From the NCBI GenBank assembly GCA_030605085.1, contig JAUWBH010000002.1:24946-88945 (forward strand): DNA of 64,000 nucleotides. Direction: 5' to 3'. The first letter of the stretch is position 1. Each line of letters starts with the position of its first letter. Position numbers and translations under genes: made by a program. The DNA comes from Promethearchaeota archaeon (GTDB taxonomy: Archaea > Asgardarchaeota > Lokiarchaeia > Sigynarchaeales > SOKP01). Positions 9,799 to 18,893 of the stretch are shown here, in pieces. Below the pieces are notes generated by a model. The model was given only the letters and a program-made list of their open reading frames with translations. It did no database searches and was not told where the DNA came from.

Positions 9799-9951
9799 CT
9801 ATTTTAATTAAAATTTTTATAAATTTTTATCTTAAGAGAATTTAAAATTAATTATTAATTATTATTTTTCCTTTTTATTTATAAGAATTATTTTAAAAAT
9901 TACAAAATTATTTGCTTAAGAAATAGAATTAAACAGGAACTGTGAGAGTTT

Positions 9952-11403
9952 ATGTCGAAAAATTATTCTAAATTTGTGAGGACATTTATAGAAACTAACA
10001 AAGATATGTTGATAAGTATTAGCGACCAAATATGGGAGTTTGCGGAAATCGCTTTGAAGGAATATAAATCTTCCGAATTATTAGCAAATACATTGAAAGA
10101 TGTTGGTTTTAAGGTTGAAATCGGTGTAGCTGATATGCCAACTGCATTTGTAGCCAGTTATGGTACTGGAAAACCCATAATCGCTATTTTAGGCGAATTT
10201 GATGCTTTACCGGGACTCAATCAAGTTGCCGAGCCAATACAAAAATCACTGAAAGAGGGTGCCCCTGGGCATGGTTGTGGACATAATCTTTTGGGAGCGG
10301 GATCTTTAGGGTGCGTTTTAGCAGTTAAAGGAGCTATTGATACCGGAATTGCAAAAGGAACTATAAGATTTTATGGATGTCCTGCTGAGGAGCGTTTTAA
10401 TGCTAAAGGTTGGATGGCTTTAAATGGTCTTTTTGATGGTGTTGATATTACTTTAACGTGGCATCCTGCTTTTTTAAATATGTTAAATGTGTGGTCCGCT
10501 TTAGCATTAAATTCGGTTTTATTTAAATTCTATGGTAGAACCGCTCACGCTGCTGGTGATCCTCATAATGGCCGTAGTGCTTTAGATGCTGTTGAGCTCA
10601 TGAATGTAGGTGTGAATTATCTTCGAGAACATGTAATAAGTGATGCTCGAATGCATTATGTCATTACCAATGGTGGGAATGCACCTAATGTTGTACCAGA
10701 ATATGCAGAGGTATGGTATTATATTCGTGCACCTCAACGTCATTTAGTTGAAGAGATATACGAAAGAGTAGTAAATATAGCGAAAGGAGCAGAATTAATG
10801 ACAGAAACAAAATTAGAAGTTGAATTTTTAAGTGGAAGTTATAATCATCTTCATAATGAGATAGTTGGTGAAGTCTTATATGAAAATATGAGAAAAATTG
10901 GTCATCCAAGGTTTAATAAGGAAGAGCGAAAGTTTGCTGAAGAATTAAGAAAGACAGTATCCCCTCACTGGATGGATGGTTATACAAGATATATCCCAGC
11001 TGATTTTAGGGAATTAGCTAAAACCGTGTTAAGTCAACCTTTAAATAACATGATAGTTCCAATCCTCGGTAAAGGTCAAAGCGCACCTGGTTCGACTGAT
11101 GTAGCCGATGTGAGCTGGTTCACTCCTTTAGGAGAAATTGAAACAGCTTGTTTCGCAATGGGCACTCCAGGTCATTCTTGGCAAAATGCTGCCGCAGCGG
11201 GAATGAGCATCGGACATAAAGGTATGTTAACGGCAGCAAAAGTGTTAGCATTATCAGCGCTCGAATTCATGAATAAAACTGAATTGGTTGAAAAAGCACA
11301 AAAGGAATTTCAGGAAAAAATTAAAGATAAGCCTTATAAATCACCTTTTCCTGAAGGACTTAAACCTCCCATCCTTTGGATTAAAAAAGGAGCAAATAAT
11401 TGA
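9952..11403 (+). CDS. M20-family amidohydrolase, AbgB-like
   Basis: A 483-residue zinc peptidase/amidohydrolase of the M20D group, close in layout to the p-aminobenzoyl-glutamate hydrolase B subunit. Metal-binding signatures are GEFDALPGL, GHGCGHNLLG, PAEERFNAKGW and WHPAFLN; the lid (dimerisation) domain begins near FYGRTAHAAGDPHNGRSALDAVE, and a terminal motif is GTPGHSWQNAAAAG. There is no signal peptide, so it is cytoplasmic. The family cleaves amide-linked amino acids from aromatic acyl groups or dipeptides. With OYE ene-reductases and a GH3 enzyme alongside, a role in stripping a conjugated aromatic compound is possible but inferred. Confidence 0.88.
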   Translation: MSKNYSKFVRTFIETNKDMLISISDQIWEFAEIALKEYKSSELLANTLKDVGFKVEIGVADMPTAFVASYGTGKPIIAILGEFDALPGLNQVAEPIQKSLKEGAPGHGCGHNLLGAGSLGCVLAVKGAIDTGIAKGTIRFYGCPAEERFNAKGWMALNGLFDGVDITLTWHPAFLNMLNVWSALALNSVLFKFYGRTAHAAGDPHNGRSALDAVELMNVGVNYLREHVISDARMHYVITNGGNAPNVVPEYAEVWYYIRAPQRHLVEEIYERVVNIAKGAELMTETKLEVEFLSGSYNHLHNEIVGEVLYENMRKIGHPRFNKEERKFAEELRKTVSPHWMDGYTRYIPADFRELAKTVLSQPLNNMIVPILGKGQSAPGSTDVADVSWFTPLGEIETACFAMGTPGHSWQNAAAAGMSIGHKGMLTAAKVLALSALEFMNKTELVEKAQKEFQEKIKDKPYKSPFPEGLKPPILWIKKGANN

Positions 11404-11560
11404 GAATAAATAAGAAAGTGTCGCAAAACTTTATCGAATTTAATTAAAAGTTTAAGTATTTTTAAAAAAAACTATAAAGATATTTAGAGAAAATAAGTTC
11501 TTTTCTCTTAAGATTATAGGTATAGAAATCTTTTTTTATCAAAGAAATTTTAAAACTACT

Positions 11561-14026
11561 ATGGTAAACTCAAATGAAAGTGAAAAACCGCTATATTTAG
11601 ATCCTACTCAACCTATTGAAAAAAGAGTCGAAGATTTAGTCTCAAGAATGACAATCAAGGAAAAGGTTGCTCAACTCGGGTCGTATTACGCAACTGACCT
11701 TACGGATTTGAACGAATTATCTCTTGAAAAAATAGAACGATTAATTAGCAAAGGGGTGGGACAAATTACTAGAATAGGCGGAACTTTGAATAGCATCCCA
11801 GAGATTTCAGCAAAGATAGCAAATGGTTTACAAAAGTTCTTAAAAAAGCGAACGCGCTTAGGAATACCAGCAATTGTTCACGAAGAATGTTTATGTGGGT
11901 ATACTGCTAAAAAAGCCACAGTATTCCCCCAAATTATTGGAGTAGCGTCAACATGGGATCCAGAATTGGTAGAAGCTATGACTAGAAAAATTAGTGAACA
12001 AATGCGTATAGTTGGAGCTCATCAAGGATTATCACCTGTTCTTGATATTGCACGAGATCCAAGATGGGGCCGCACAGAAGAGACTTTTGGTGAAGATCCT
12101 TACCTCGTATCACGGATGGGCGCCGCATATGTAAAAGGTTTACAAGGCGATTCGTTAAAAACAGGGATAATTGCAACTGCGAAGCATTTTTTGGGTTACG
12201 GATTATCCCAAGGAGGACGAAATTGGGGTCCCTCATTTATCCCAGAAAGAGAGCTACTGGAAGTGTTTGCAAAACCATTTGAAGCAGCAATCCACGAAGC
12301 TAATATAGGATCTATTATGAATTCCTATAGCGAAATTGATGGAATTCCTTGTGGGATTTCCCGCAAAATTCTGACCGAATTACTACGAGATAAGCTCGGT
12401 TTTAAAGGTATTGTGGTTTCAGATTACGGCACAATAGAACTTAATTGTAAAATGCATCGAGTGGCAATGAATTCGACCGAAGCTGCAATTCTTGCATTTA
12501 ATGCTGGTCTTGAAGTTGAACTTCCAAGAACTTCAGGATTTGGAAGAGCATTTGTAAGAGCTGTTGAAAAAGGTAGGGTTAGCGAAGAAGCGTTGAATAA
12601 ATCAGTGGCTCGTATATTAACGAAAAAATTCGAACTCGGTCTATTTGAAAATCCGTATGTTGATGAGGATAAAGAAAAAATCGCAGAAGTTTTTACAAAT
12701 CCTGAAAATAAGAAATTAGCGCGGGAAATTGCTCGAAAATCCATAATATTATTAAAAAACGACGAAAATCTTTTACCCCTTAAAAAAGACATAAAATCTC
12801 TTGCCGTAATCGGTCCCAACGCTCATAGTGCCCGCAATTTACTTGGTGATTATACTTTTGTGGGTCAATTTGAAGCCACTGTGAGCAATGCTACAGGCAT
12901 TAGTGAGCTTTCCAAAGAACAAGAAGCTTTATTTAAACAATTATTTGATGAAAAAAACCCAGATTCGTTTACTCGAGCATCTTATGATATCATAAGTATT
13001 TTGGAAGCTATAAAAGAAAAAGTGTCAGAAGGCACAAAAATCGCTTATTCTAAAGGGTGTGAAATTCAAAGCGATGATAAAAGTGGGTTTAAAGAAGCAG
13101 TCGATATAGCAACAAAATCTGATGTAACAATTCTTGTAATGGGGGAAAAAGCGGGATTGACAAGGGAGTGCACTAGTGGTGAATCTCGGGATCGTTCCAG
13201 CTTAAAATTACCCGGCGTTCAAGAAGATTTAGTTCGCGAAATTCACGCAACAGGCGGCCCAATAGTCTTGATATTAATAAATGGGCATCCTCTTTCAATT
13301 TCATGGGAAAAAGAGAACATTCCGGCAATCTTAGAGGCATGGTTGCCAGGCGAAGAAGGCGGCACTGCCGTTGCTGATGTTTTATTTGGTGATTATAATC
13401 CAGGAGGAAAATTACCTGTCTCTGTTCCTCGAAGTGTAGGTCAAATTCCACTCTATCATAACTGTAAACCTACTGGTAGCATTTCCGTTTGGGCGTGGAA
13501 TTATGTTGAAGAAAACACAACTCCATTATTCCCTTTTGGTTATGGCCTTAGTTATACGCAATTTAAATACGAAAATTTGGTAATAAATAAATCGCGTGTC
13601 GATTCGAAGGATAAAATTGAGATTTCTGTAGATGTTAGGAATGTTGGTAAGGTTCGTGGTGACGAGGTTGTACAATTATATTTACACGATGCGGAAGCAA
13701 CTATTACACGCCCGTTGGAAGAATTATTTGGCTTTAAACGGATAACCTTAGACCCTGGAGAACAGACTACAGTAGAATTCACAGTTTCAATGAAACAACT
13801 TGGATTTTACAACGAAAATATGGAATATATCGTAGAACCTGGAAAAATTGATGTTTATATTGGCAGCATCCACGCAAACCACAGTTCAGAACAATTAGAT
13901 CTTTTTAAAGATCTTCTCGCACATAAAGATGTGAAAATGAAAGGCTTTTTCACAATTACAGGTGAAACCTTAGATTTAAGTCGAGATAAAGAGTTTTTTT
14001 CTAAAGTTAAGGTTATCAAAAAGTAA
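11561..14026 (+). CDS. Glycoside hydrolase family 3 (beta-glucosidase/xylosidase type)
   Basis: An 821-residue GH3 enzyme with the full three-part layout: (beta/alpha)8 domain (about 1-340), alpha/beta sandwich (about 385-640) and a C-terminal fibronectin-III-like domain (about 690-780). Key motifs are DIARDPRWGRTEETFGEDP, KHFLGYG, and VVSDYGTIE with the nucleophile Asp288. There is no signal peptide, so it acts in the cytoplasm on imported glycosides. Substrate class cannot be fixed, but beta-linked glucose or xylose on small aglycones is usual for the family. It is on the same strand as the M20 amidohydrolase (158 nt upstream) and the next OYE gene. Confidence 0.93.
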   Translation: MVNSNESEKPLYLDPTQPIEKRVEDLVSRMTIKEKVAQLGSYYATDLTDLNELSLEKIERLISKGVGQITRIGGTLNSIPEISAKIANGLQKFLKKRTRLGIPAIVHEECLCGYTAKKATVFPQIIGVASTWDPELVEAMTRKISEQMRIVGAHQGLSPVLDIARDPRWGRTEETFGEDPYLVSRMGAAYVKGLQGDSLKTGIIATAKHFLGYGLSQGGRNWGPSFIPERELLEVFAKPFEAAIHEANIGSIMNSYSEIDGIPCGISRKILTELLRDKLGFKGIVVSDYGTIELNCKMHRVAMNSTEAAILAFNAGLEVELPRTSGFGRAFVRAVEKGRVSEEALNKSVARILTKKFELGLFENPYVDEDKEKIAEVFTNPENKKLAREIARKSIILLKNDENLLPLKKDIKSLAVIGPNAHSARNLLGDYTFVGQFEATVSNATGISELSKEQEALFKQLFDEKNPDSFTRASYDIISILEAIKEKVSEGTKIAYSKGCEIQSDDKSGFKEAVDIATKSDVTILVMGEKAGLTRECTSGESRDRSSLKLPGVQEDLVREIHATGGPIVLILINGHPLSISWEKENIPAILEAWLPGEEGGTAVADVLFGDYNPGGKLPVSVPRSVGQIPLYHNCKPTGSISVWAWNYVEENTTPLFPFGYGLSYTQFKYENLVINKSRVDSKDKIEISVDVRNVGKVRGDEVVQLYLHDAEATITRPLEELFGFKRITLDPGEQTTVEFTVSMKQLGFYNENMEYIVEPGKIDVYIGSIHANHSSEQLDLFKDLLAHKDVKMKGFFTITGETLDLSRDKEFFSKVKVIKK

Positions 14027-14028
14027 AA

Positions 14029-14060
14029 TTAATAGAATTAATCGTTAATAGAATTAATCG
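14029..14060. repeat. 16-bp tandem repeat, two perfect copies
   Basis: TTAATAGAATTAATCG occurs twice directly (14029-14044, 14045-14060), three nucleotides after the GH3 stop codon. The unit contains the palindrome ATTAAT and lies ahead of a T-rich stretch, so it may belong to the transcript end. Confidence 0.6.
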
Positions 14061-14265
14061 TATAAGTTCTTTCTTTAGTAGGTTTTATTACTTTCTTTTT
14101 TTCTTTTTAATTTATCTTCCTTTCATAAAATTTTTTCGGAAGGTGGAATAAACCCCACTTTCCTAATCATGAAAAAAAGAAATTTTAAAATTTTTACAAA
14201 CAATATAGTAATAACAATTAAAATTCATGTATATTAATAACCCAAATAAATTCAAGGATAAAATT

Positions 14266-15396
14266 ATGTATTCAAAACCTAAAAAAATTGGAACAATAGA
14301 AATCAAAAATAGATTCGTTAGATCCGCCACATATGAAGGCATGGCCACTGAGGAAGGACATGTGACAGATAAACTCATAGAACTTTATAAAAATTTAGCT
14401 GAAGGAGGAGTGGGATTAATAATTACTGGCTATGCTTACGTTCAAAAAAGTGGAGTAGCGTGGGATAAACAAATGGGAGTATACAACGACGATTTATTAC
14501 CGGGATTAAGTAAACTTGCAGATACCGTCCATAAACATAGTCAAGATTGTAAAATTGCTTTACAAATTGTGCATTGTGATCGGCAATCTTATCATTTAGA
14601 AAATACTTTAGCCCCGTCTGCAGTATTGGATAAATTGACTAGAAAAATGCCGAAAGAAATGTCTATTGAAGAAATAAGAGAAACCATCGAAGCTTTTGCT
14701 CAAGCAGTAAGGAGAGTAAAAGAAGCAGGATTCGATGCTGTCCAACTTCATGGTGCTCATAGATATTTAATTAGTGAATTCTTATCTCCATACACAAATA
14801 AAAGAACGGACGAATATGGAGGGAGTACGGATAATAGAGTAAAATTTGTTGAAGAAATCTATAATAGAAGTGTAGAATTAGTAGGAAAAGATTTTCCAAT
14901 TTTAATTAAAATGAATGGTGTTGACTTTTTAGAAGGTGGACTTACAGTAGAAGAGTCTAAGAAAATAGCAGAAAAGCTTTCAAAAATAGGTTTTGCTGCG
15001 ATTGAAATCAGCGGTGGCATGTGGGAAGTATGTAAACGTAGTAAAAAAGAACTTGGTTGGAAACCTACTTTTATACCCGAAAGCCGAATGTTTGTAGGTA
15101 CTAAAAATGAGGTTGCTTATAACTTACCATTTGCTAAAGAAATCAAGAAGGTAGTAGATGTACCCTTGATAGTAGTTGGAGGAATCAATTCGCTCGATTT
15201 GGTTGAACAAATTTTAACGGAAGGGAGTGCTGATTTTTTATCTTTCTGTAGACCTATGATTCGAGAACCTGACTTACCAAATAGATGGTTAAAAGGAATT
15301 GGAGATCGTACTGTCGAATGTATTTATTGTAATGGGTGCATGTCAAGCTTAGTTACTACTGGTATTCGATGTGTTAAGAAAGAACCGTCTGAATAA
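14266..15396 (+). CDS. OYE-family NADH:flavin oxidoreductase with Fe-S tail (paralogue 4)
   Basis: A 376-residue OYE homologue. I place the start at ATG 14266 (MYSKPKKIGT) because it matches the start of the next paralogue and has a GGAT site just before it; an in-frame ATG at 14227 would add 13 poorly conserved residues. Motifs are KNRFVRSATYEGMA, LHGAHRYLISEFLSP (His162, His165), NKRTDEYGG, VVGGINS and the tail CIYCNGC plus Cys after ten residues. The usual HAGR loop reads HCDR. It lies 60 nt upstream of paralogue 5 and the two are close homologues, so they probably form an operon after tandem duplication. Confidence 0.9.
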   Translation: MYSKPKKIGTIEIKNRFVRSATYEGMATEEGHVTDKLIELYKNLAEGGVGLIITGYAYVQKSGVAWDKQMGVYNDDLLPGLSKLADTVHKHSQDCKIALQIVHCDRQSYHLENTLAPSAVLDKLTRKMPKEMSIEEIRETIEAFAQAVRRVKEAGFDAVQLHGAHRYLISEFLSPYTNKRTDEYGGSTDNRVKFVEEIYNRSVELVGKDFPILIKMNGVDFLEGGLTVEESKKIAEKLSKIGFAAIEISGGMWEVCKRSKKELGWKPTFIPESRMFVGTKNEVAYNLPFAKEIKKVVDVPLIVVGGINSLDLVEQILTEGSADFLSFCRPMIREPDLPNRWLKGIGDRTVECIYCNGCMSSLVTTGIRCVKKEPSE

Positions 15397-15455
15397 TTGT
15401 TCCAATAATGAATTATATGAATTAAATAACAATAAAAAGGAGGTTGAAAAAAATT

Positions 15456-16580
15456 ATGTATTCTGAACCTAAAGAAATTGGGACAATCTTGATTAAAAAT
15501 AGATTCGTAAGATCTGCAACTTACGAACGAAGAGCCGCTAAAGATGGAAGCGTAACGGACGAACTCTTACAATTTTATAAAGCTTTAGCCGAAGGGGGCG
15601 TTGGGTTAATAAACACAAGTTTTTCCTATATCCAACCAATTGGTCAAGCATTTCCAAACCAAATTGCGATAAATAATGATAACCTAGTACCCGGATTAAG
15701 AAAACTCGCAGAAATAATCCATGAGAACGGCGATGGATGCAAGGCTGTCGTACAAATAGGTCATTGCGGTCGTGAATCTATGTTCTTGGAAAACACCGTA
15801 GCTCCCTCTGCCGTTCTTGAACTTATGTTCAATAGTATGCCAAAAGAAATGACAATTGAAGAAATAGACGAAACTATAGAAGCATTTGCTCAAGCAGCAA
15901 GGAGAACAAAAGAAGCAGGTTTCGATGGAGTTCAACTTCATGCCGCTCACGGATATCTCTTAAGCGGATTTCTATCACCTTACACCAACAAAAGACAAGA
16001 CAAGTATGGTGGAAGTACGGAAAACAGAGTCCGAATTATTGAAAATATTTACGAAAGAACTGTGGACTTGGTAGGAAAGGATTTTCCGATTTTAATAAAG
16101 ATGAATGGCGATGATTTTTTAGAAAATGGACTTACAGTAGAAGAGTCCAAGAAGATTGCAAAAATGCTGTCAAAAATGGGATTTGCTGCCATTGAAGTTA
16201 GTGGAGCTATGTGGGATGTCGCATTACGTACGCAGGAGGAGCTAGGTTTCCTACCGGTATTCATCCCTGAAAGCAGAGTTGATATAGATTCAAAGGATAA
16301 GGAAGCATATAACTTACCGTTCGCAAAGGAAATTAAAAAGGTTATCGACGTGCCTTTAATTATGGTTGGTGGAATAAGATCTATTGATGTGATAGAAAAA
16401 ATACTAAAAGAAGGGGACGCAGATTTCGTTGCCCTAAGCCGACCACTCATTCGAGAACCAGATCTTCCAAATAAATGGCTTAAAGGAATAGGAAGTGAAA
16501 CTTGCGAATGTATTTCCTGTAATGCTTGCCTAGGAAGTACCACAACAGGACAACTTCGATGTCTTCAAAAAGAATCCTAA
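15456..16580 (+). CDS. OYE-family NADH:flavin oxidoreductase with Fe-S tail (paralogue 5)
   Basis: A 374-residue OYE homologue. ATG 15456 is preferred over TTG 15444, because the strong AAGGAGGT site at 15437-15444 overlaps the TTG and is correctly spaced only for the ATG. Motifs are KNRFVRSATYERRA, GHCGRES, LHAAHGYLLSGFLSP (His162, His165), NKRQDKYGG, MVGGIRS and the tail CISCNACLGS with a fourth Cys after ten residues. It is highly similar to paralogue 4 throughout. As in the others, the FAD/NAD(P)H module of dienoyl-CoA reductases is missing. Confidence 0.9.
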   Translation: MYSEPKEIGTILIKNRFVRSATYERRAAKDGSVTDELLQFYKALAEGGVGLINTSFSYIQPIGQAFPNQIAINNDNLVPGLRKLAEIIHENGDGCKAVVQIGHCGRESMFLENTVAPSAVLELMFNSMPKEMTIEEIDETIEAFAQAARRTKEAGFDGVQLHAAHGYLLSGFLSPYTNKRQDKYGGSTENRVRIIENIYERTVDLVGKDFPILIKMNGDDFLENGLTVEESKKIAKMLSKMGFAAIEVSGAMWDVALRTQEELGFLPVFIPESRVDIDSKDKEAYNLPFAKEIKKVIDVPLIMVGGIRSIDVIEKILKEGDADFVALSRPLIREPDLPNKWLKGIGSETCECISCNACLGSTTTGQLRCLQKES

Positions 16581-16749
16581 TAATATTATAGCTTTTTTTT
16601 TAATTATTAATCTTGTTAAGAAATAATTAATATAATTATCTTTAATTTCAGTAGAAAAAGTAAATGTCTTAAAAATCAACATTAAATTCTTTTAGAGAAA
16701 TATCTTAATATTGAATAATAAAAAATATTAGTATAGGTTAAGAAAGTAA

Positions 16750-16962
16750 ATGACAGATGAGATAAATTATAAGGAGTTTTTCGAGAATAGGGCAGGGTTA
16801 TCCGACAAGGACGAATACATGCACGATTTTGAAAAGGATTTTGGACAATTTCCGCGTTACCACAACGAAAGTTGGTATTTTAATTTTATTGATCGCCCAA
16901 ATAAATTTTATTTTGTAACTCGTTTATCGCTTCATATGGATACTAAGAAATCTAAAATATAA
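16750..16962 (+). CDS. Short ORF, probably the 5' fragment of a larger gene
   Basis: A 70-residue frame from ATG 16750. It is acidic and aromatic (NESWYFNFIDRPNKFYFVTR) and reads like the opening of a beta-rich binding domain that stops abruptly after LHMDTKKSKI. Its end overlaps the end of a short minus-strand frame at 16932-17099, giving two gene pieces tail to tail. I take it as a truncated gene, though a genuine small protein cannot be excluded. Family not recognised. Confidence 0.4.
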   Translation: MTDEINYKEFFENRAGLSDKDEYMHDFEKDFGQFPRYHNESWYFNFIDRPNKFYFVTRLSLHMDTKKSKI

Positions 16963-17099
16963 CAACCAACGTGAATATAGTGAGTTACAGGAAATATTAT
17001 ACTTTCTACCACATCACGTGTTAATAAATTACGCCGAACACTTTTAGAAAACAGTGCGATTAGATCATTAGTTACTTCATCACTCATATCCCCTAACAT
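16932..17099 (-). CDS. Short ORF, possible gene fragment
   Basis: A 55-residue minus-strand frame from ATG 17099 to TGA at 16932-16934. The first 40 residues (for example SDEVTNDLIALFSKSVRRN) have a protein-like helical composition; the last ones lie antisense to the end of the previous fragment and are probably read-through into foreign sequence. No family recognised. It may equally be a chance ORF. Confidence 0.25.
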   Translation of the reverse strand: MLGDMSDEVTNDLIALFSKSVRRNLLTRDVVESIIFPVTHYIHVGCYILDFLVSI

Positions 17100-17254
17100 A
17101 ATAATTCCTCGACATATACCATTCTTTGAATAGACTTAACTGAAAGCTATAAATCATTTCTTCTTATAATGGAATTTTCTAAATTCTTATAAATTTTTAT
17201 AAATAATCAGAAGGTTAATTAGGATATGAATTATTATGATCCTAGAGGAAAAAT

Positions 17255-17734
17255 ATGAGTAAAAAAACGAATGAAAAAGAGGATTTACTTAACTGTTGTG
17301 CTGATTCCACTATTCCACAGTCTTTTTCTGGAGTTTTTCGGTTAATATATAAAATTAATAAACAGATAGAAAAGTTACAGCGTAATAACATTCAAACTAC
17401 AAACCTAACGCCTACACAATATTTAATTTTGAAGCAGTTGTGGGAAAATGATGGACGACAATTTAAGGAATTAGCAGATTTATGTTCTTGTTCTAGATCT
17501 ACTATCACAGGAGTCATTGATACTATGGAAAAAAATAAATTAGTTAAACGAGAAGCAAACCTCGAGGATAGAAGGAGTTTATTCGTCAAACTTACAGAAA
17601 AAGGTAAAGAATTAGAAAAAACGGCTCCTAAGTTAGATTCATTAATGAACAATTGTTGTCAAGGCTTCAATCAAGATGAACTTAAAATGTTAGGAAGTTT
17701 ACTACAAAAACTTTTTGATTCCTTAAAATTTTAA
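17255..17734 (+). CDS. MarR-family regulator with cysteine pairs (possible metalloid sensor)
   Basis: A 159-residue winged-helix regulator with the MarR pattern: LTPTQYLILKQLWENDG, the recognition helix CSCSRSTITGVIDTMEKN, and the wing EANLEDRRSLFVKLTEKG. It carries cysteine pairs at residues 14-15, 77/79 (inside the DNA-binding helix) and 134-135. This is unusual for MarR proteins and suggests thiol or As(III)/metal sensing. A ribosome binding site AGAGG precedes ATG 17255. The next gene encodes an arsenite methyltransferase whose promoter holds a perfect palindrome, so this protein is the obvious candidate regulator. MarR membership is firm; arsenic sensing is inferred. Confidence 0.88.
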   Translation: MSKKTNEKEDLLNCCADSTIPQSFSGVFRLIYKINKQIEKLQRNNIQTTNLTPTQYLILKQLWENDGRQFKELADLCSCSRSTITGVIDTMEKNKLVKREANLEDRRSLFVKLTEKGKELEKTAPKLDSLMNNCCQGFNQDELKMLGSLLQKLFDSLKF

Positions 17735-17797
17735 TGGATTGGTTACATTTCTCTTTGCGTTGTTGCTATGAACCTTGAAATTCAAATTCCGATAATA

Positions 17798-17811
17798 GTT
17801 CGGATCCGAAC
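17798..17811. promoter_or_regulatory. 14-bp perfect palindrome, candidate operator of arsM
   Basis: GTTCGGATCCGAAC at 17798-17811 is a perfect inverted repeat in the spacer between the MarR-type gene and arsM. It sits immediately upstream of the BRE/TATA-like sequence, so a bound regulator would block promoter access. The match to a MarR-type dimer site is an inference. Confidence 0.6.
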
Positions 17812-17815
17812 AATT

Positions 17816-17830
17816 CGAAACCTTTAAATA
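17816..17830 (+). promoter_or_regulatory. BRE/TATA-like promoter of arsM
   Basis: CGAAACC (BRE-like) followed by TTTAAATA (TATA box, 17823-17830) lies about 95 nt before the arsM start, so transcription should begin near 17852-17856 with a leader of about 70 nt. It follows the palindrome by 4 nt. Confidence 0.5.
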
Positions 17831-17924
17831 AATAGTTTGATATTTAATTATTAAGATCCTTACTATTTTATAGGATGGTTAAAAGTAATAAAAATATAAA
17901 AGAAAAATATAAAGGATGTAAAAA

Positions 17925-18827
17925 ATGGTAGAAAATAAAGATGAAGATGAAGTACGAAAAACTGTAAGAAAGAGATACGCCAATATAGTAAGAAATTCAA
18001 GTTCTTGCTGCGGTCCTAGCACTAATACAACCTCATCGTGTTGTGGCCCCCAGACAAACACTAATATAGCCTCTTCGTGTTGCGGTCCAAGTAGTAGCAA
18101 TAATTTAGCCGATAGAATTAGTTCTGGTATTGGATACTCTGAGCAAGAAATTGAAAGCGTTCCTCAAGGATCAAATTTAGGTTTAGGCTGTGGAAATCCA
18201 ACCGCTCATGCTTCTATTAAGGAAGGTGATGTAGTTCTCGATCTTGGCTCTGGAGCGGGATTTGATGTTTTTCTGGCATCCCAAAGAGTTGGTAAAGAAG
18301 GAAAAGTTATTGGAATAGATATGACTCCAGAAATGATTGATAAAGCTCGAGAAAACGCAATACAAGGTAATTACGAAAATGTAGAATTTAGGCTTGGTGA
18401 GATCGAAAACCTTCCTGTTGCGGACAACACAGCCGATCTTACGATTTCCAATTGTGTAATTAACCTATCACCTAATAAAGAGAAGGTATTTCAAGAGATT
18501 TTTCGAGTCTTAAAACCAGGAGGAAAAATAATGATTTCTGACATAGTTTTATTGAAAGAACTACCAGATTTCGTAAAAAATAGTATTGATGCTTATGTAG
18601 GCTGCGTTTCGGGTGCACTTTTAAAGGAAGAATATATAAGAACGATCCAAAATTCAGGATTTCAAGATGTTAAAATTATTCAAGAAACGACATTTCCAGC
18701 AGATTTTTTGGCAAATATTCCAAATATAGATTCTTTACTCGAAAAATTTAACTTAACATTTGAGGAAATAGGTGAAGTGGCAAAAACTGTAGTGAGCGTA
18801 AAAGTACAAGGAATTAAACCTAATTAA
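17925..18827 (+). CDS. arsM: Arsenite S-adenosylmethionine methyltransferase
   Basis: A 300-residue class I methyltransferase that would methylate trivalent arsenic to organoarsenicals using S-adenosylmethionine. The SAM motif is [11 protein letters not shown], followed by [14 protein letters not shown]. Catalytic-type cysteines are present in SNCVINLSP (Cys176) and VGCVSGAL (Cys226), 50 residues apart as in characterised ArsM enzymes, plus Cys89 in GLGCGNP. The N-terminal region has three successive SCCGP motifs (cysteine pairs at 28-29, 39-40 and 52-53) separated by Ser/Thr/Asn-rich linkers, a repeat that may load As(III). Downstream of the cysteine-rich MarR gene and its palindrome. Confidence 0.9.
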   Translation: MVENKDEDEVRKTVRKRYANIVRNSSSCCGPSTNTTSSCCGPQTNTNIASSCCGPSSSNNLADRISSGIGYSEQEIESVPQGSNLGLGCGNPTAHASIKEGDVVLDLGSGAGFDVFLASQRVGKEGKVIGIDMTPEMIDKARENAIQGNYENVEFRLGEIENLPVADNTADLTISNCVINLSPNKEKVFQEIFRVLKPGGKIMISDIVLLKELPDFVKNSIDAYVGCVSGALLKEEYIRTIQNSGFQDVKIIQETTFPADFLANIPNIDSLLEKFNLTFEEIGEVAKTVVSVKVQGIKPN

Positions 18828-18893
18828 AAATTATATCACTAATTTTTTAATCACTTTAAATTAATCAAATTGTTCAATCAAATAATATCATAA

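Noticed and set aside
12424..12819. 131-residue minus-strand ORF inside the GH3 gene
   Set aside because: It lies wholly antisense to a conserved GH3 coding region and has no motif of its own; the same holds for the antisense ORFs inside the OYE, FeADH and AOR genes.
3029..16580. Complete 2,4-dienoyl-CoA reductases (fadH)
   Set aside because: All five genes stop just after the Fe-S cysteines and lack the FAD/NAD(P)H domain, so the name would mislead.
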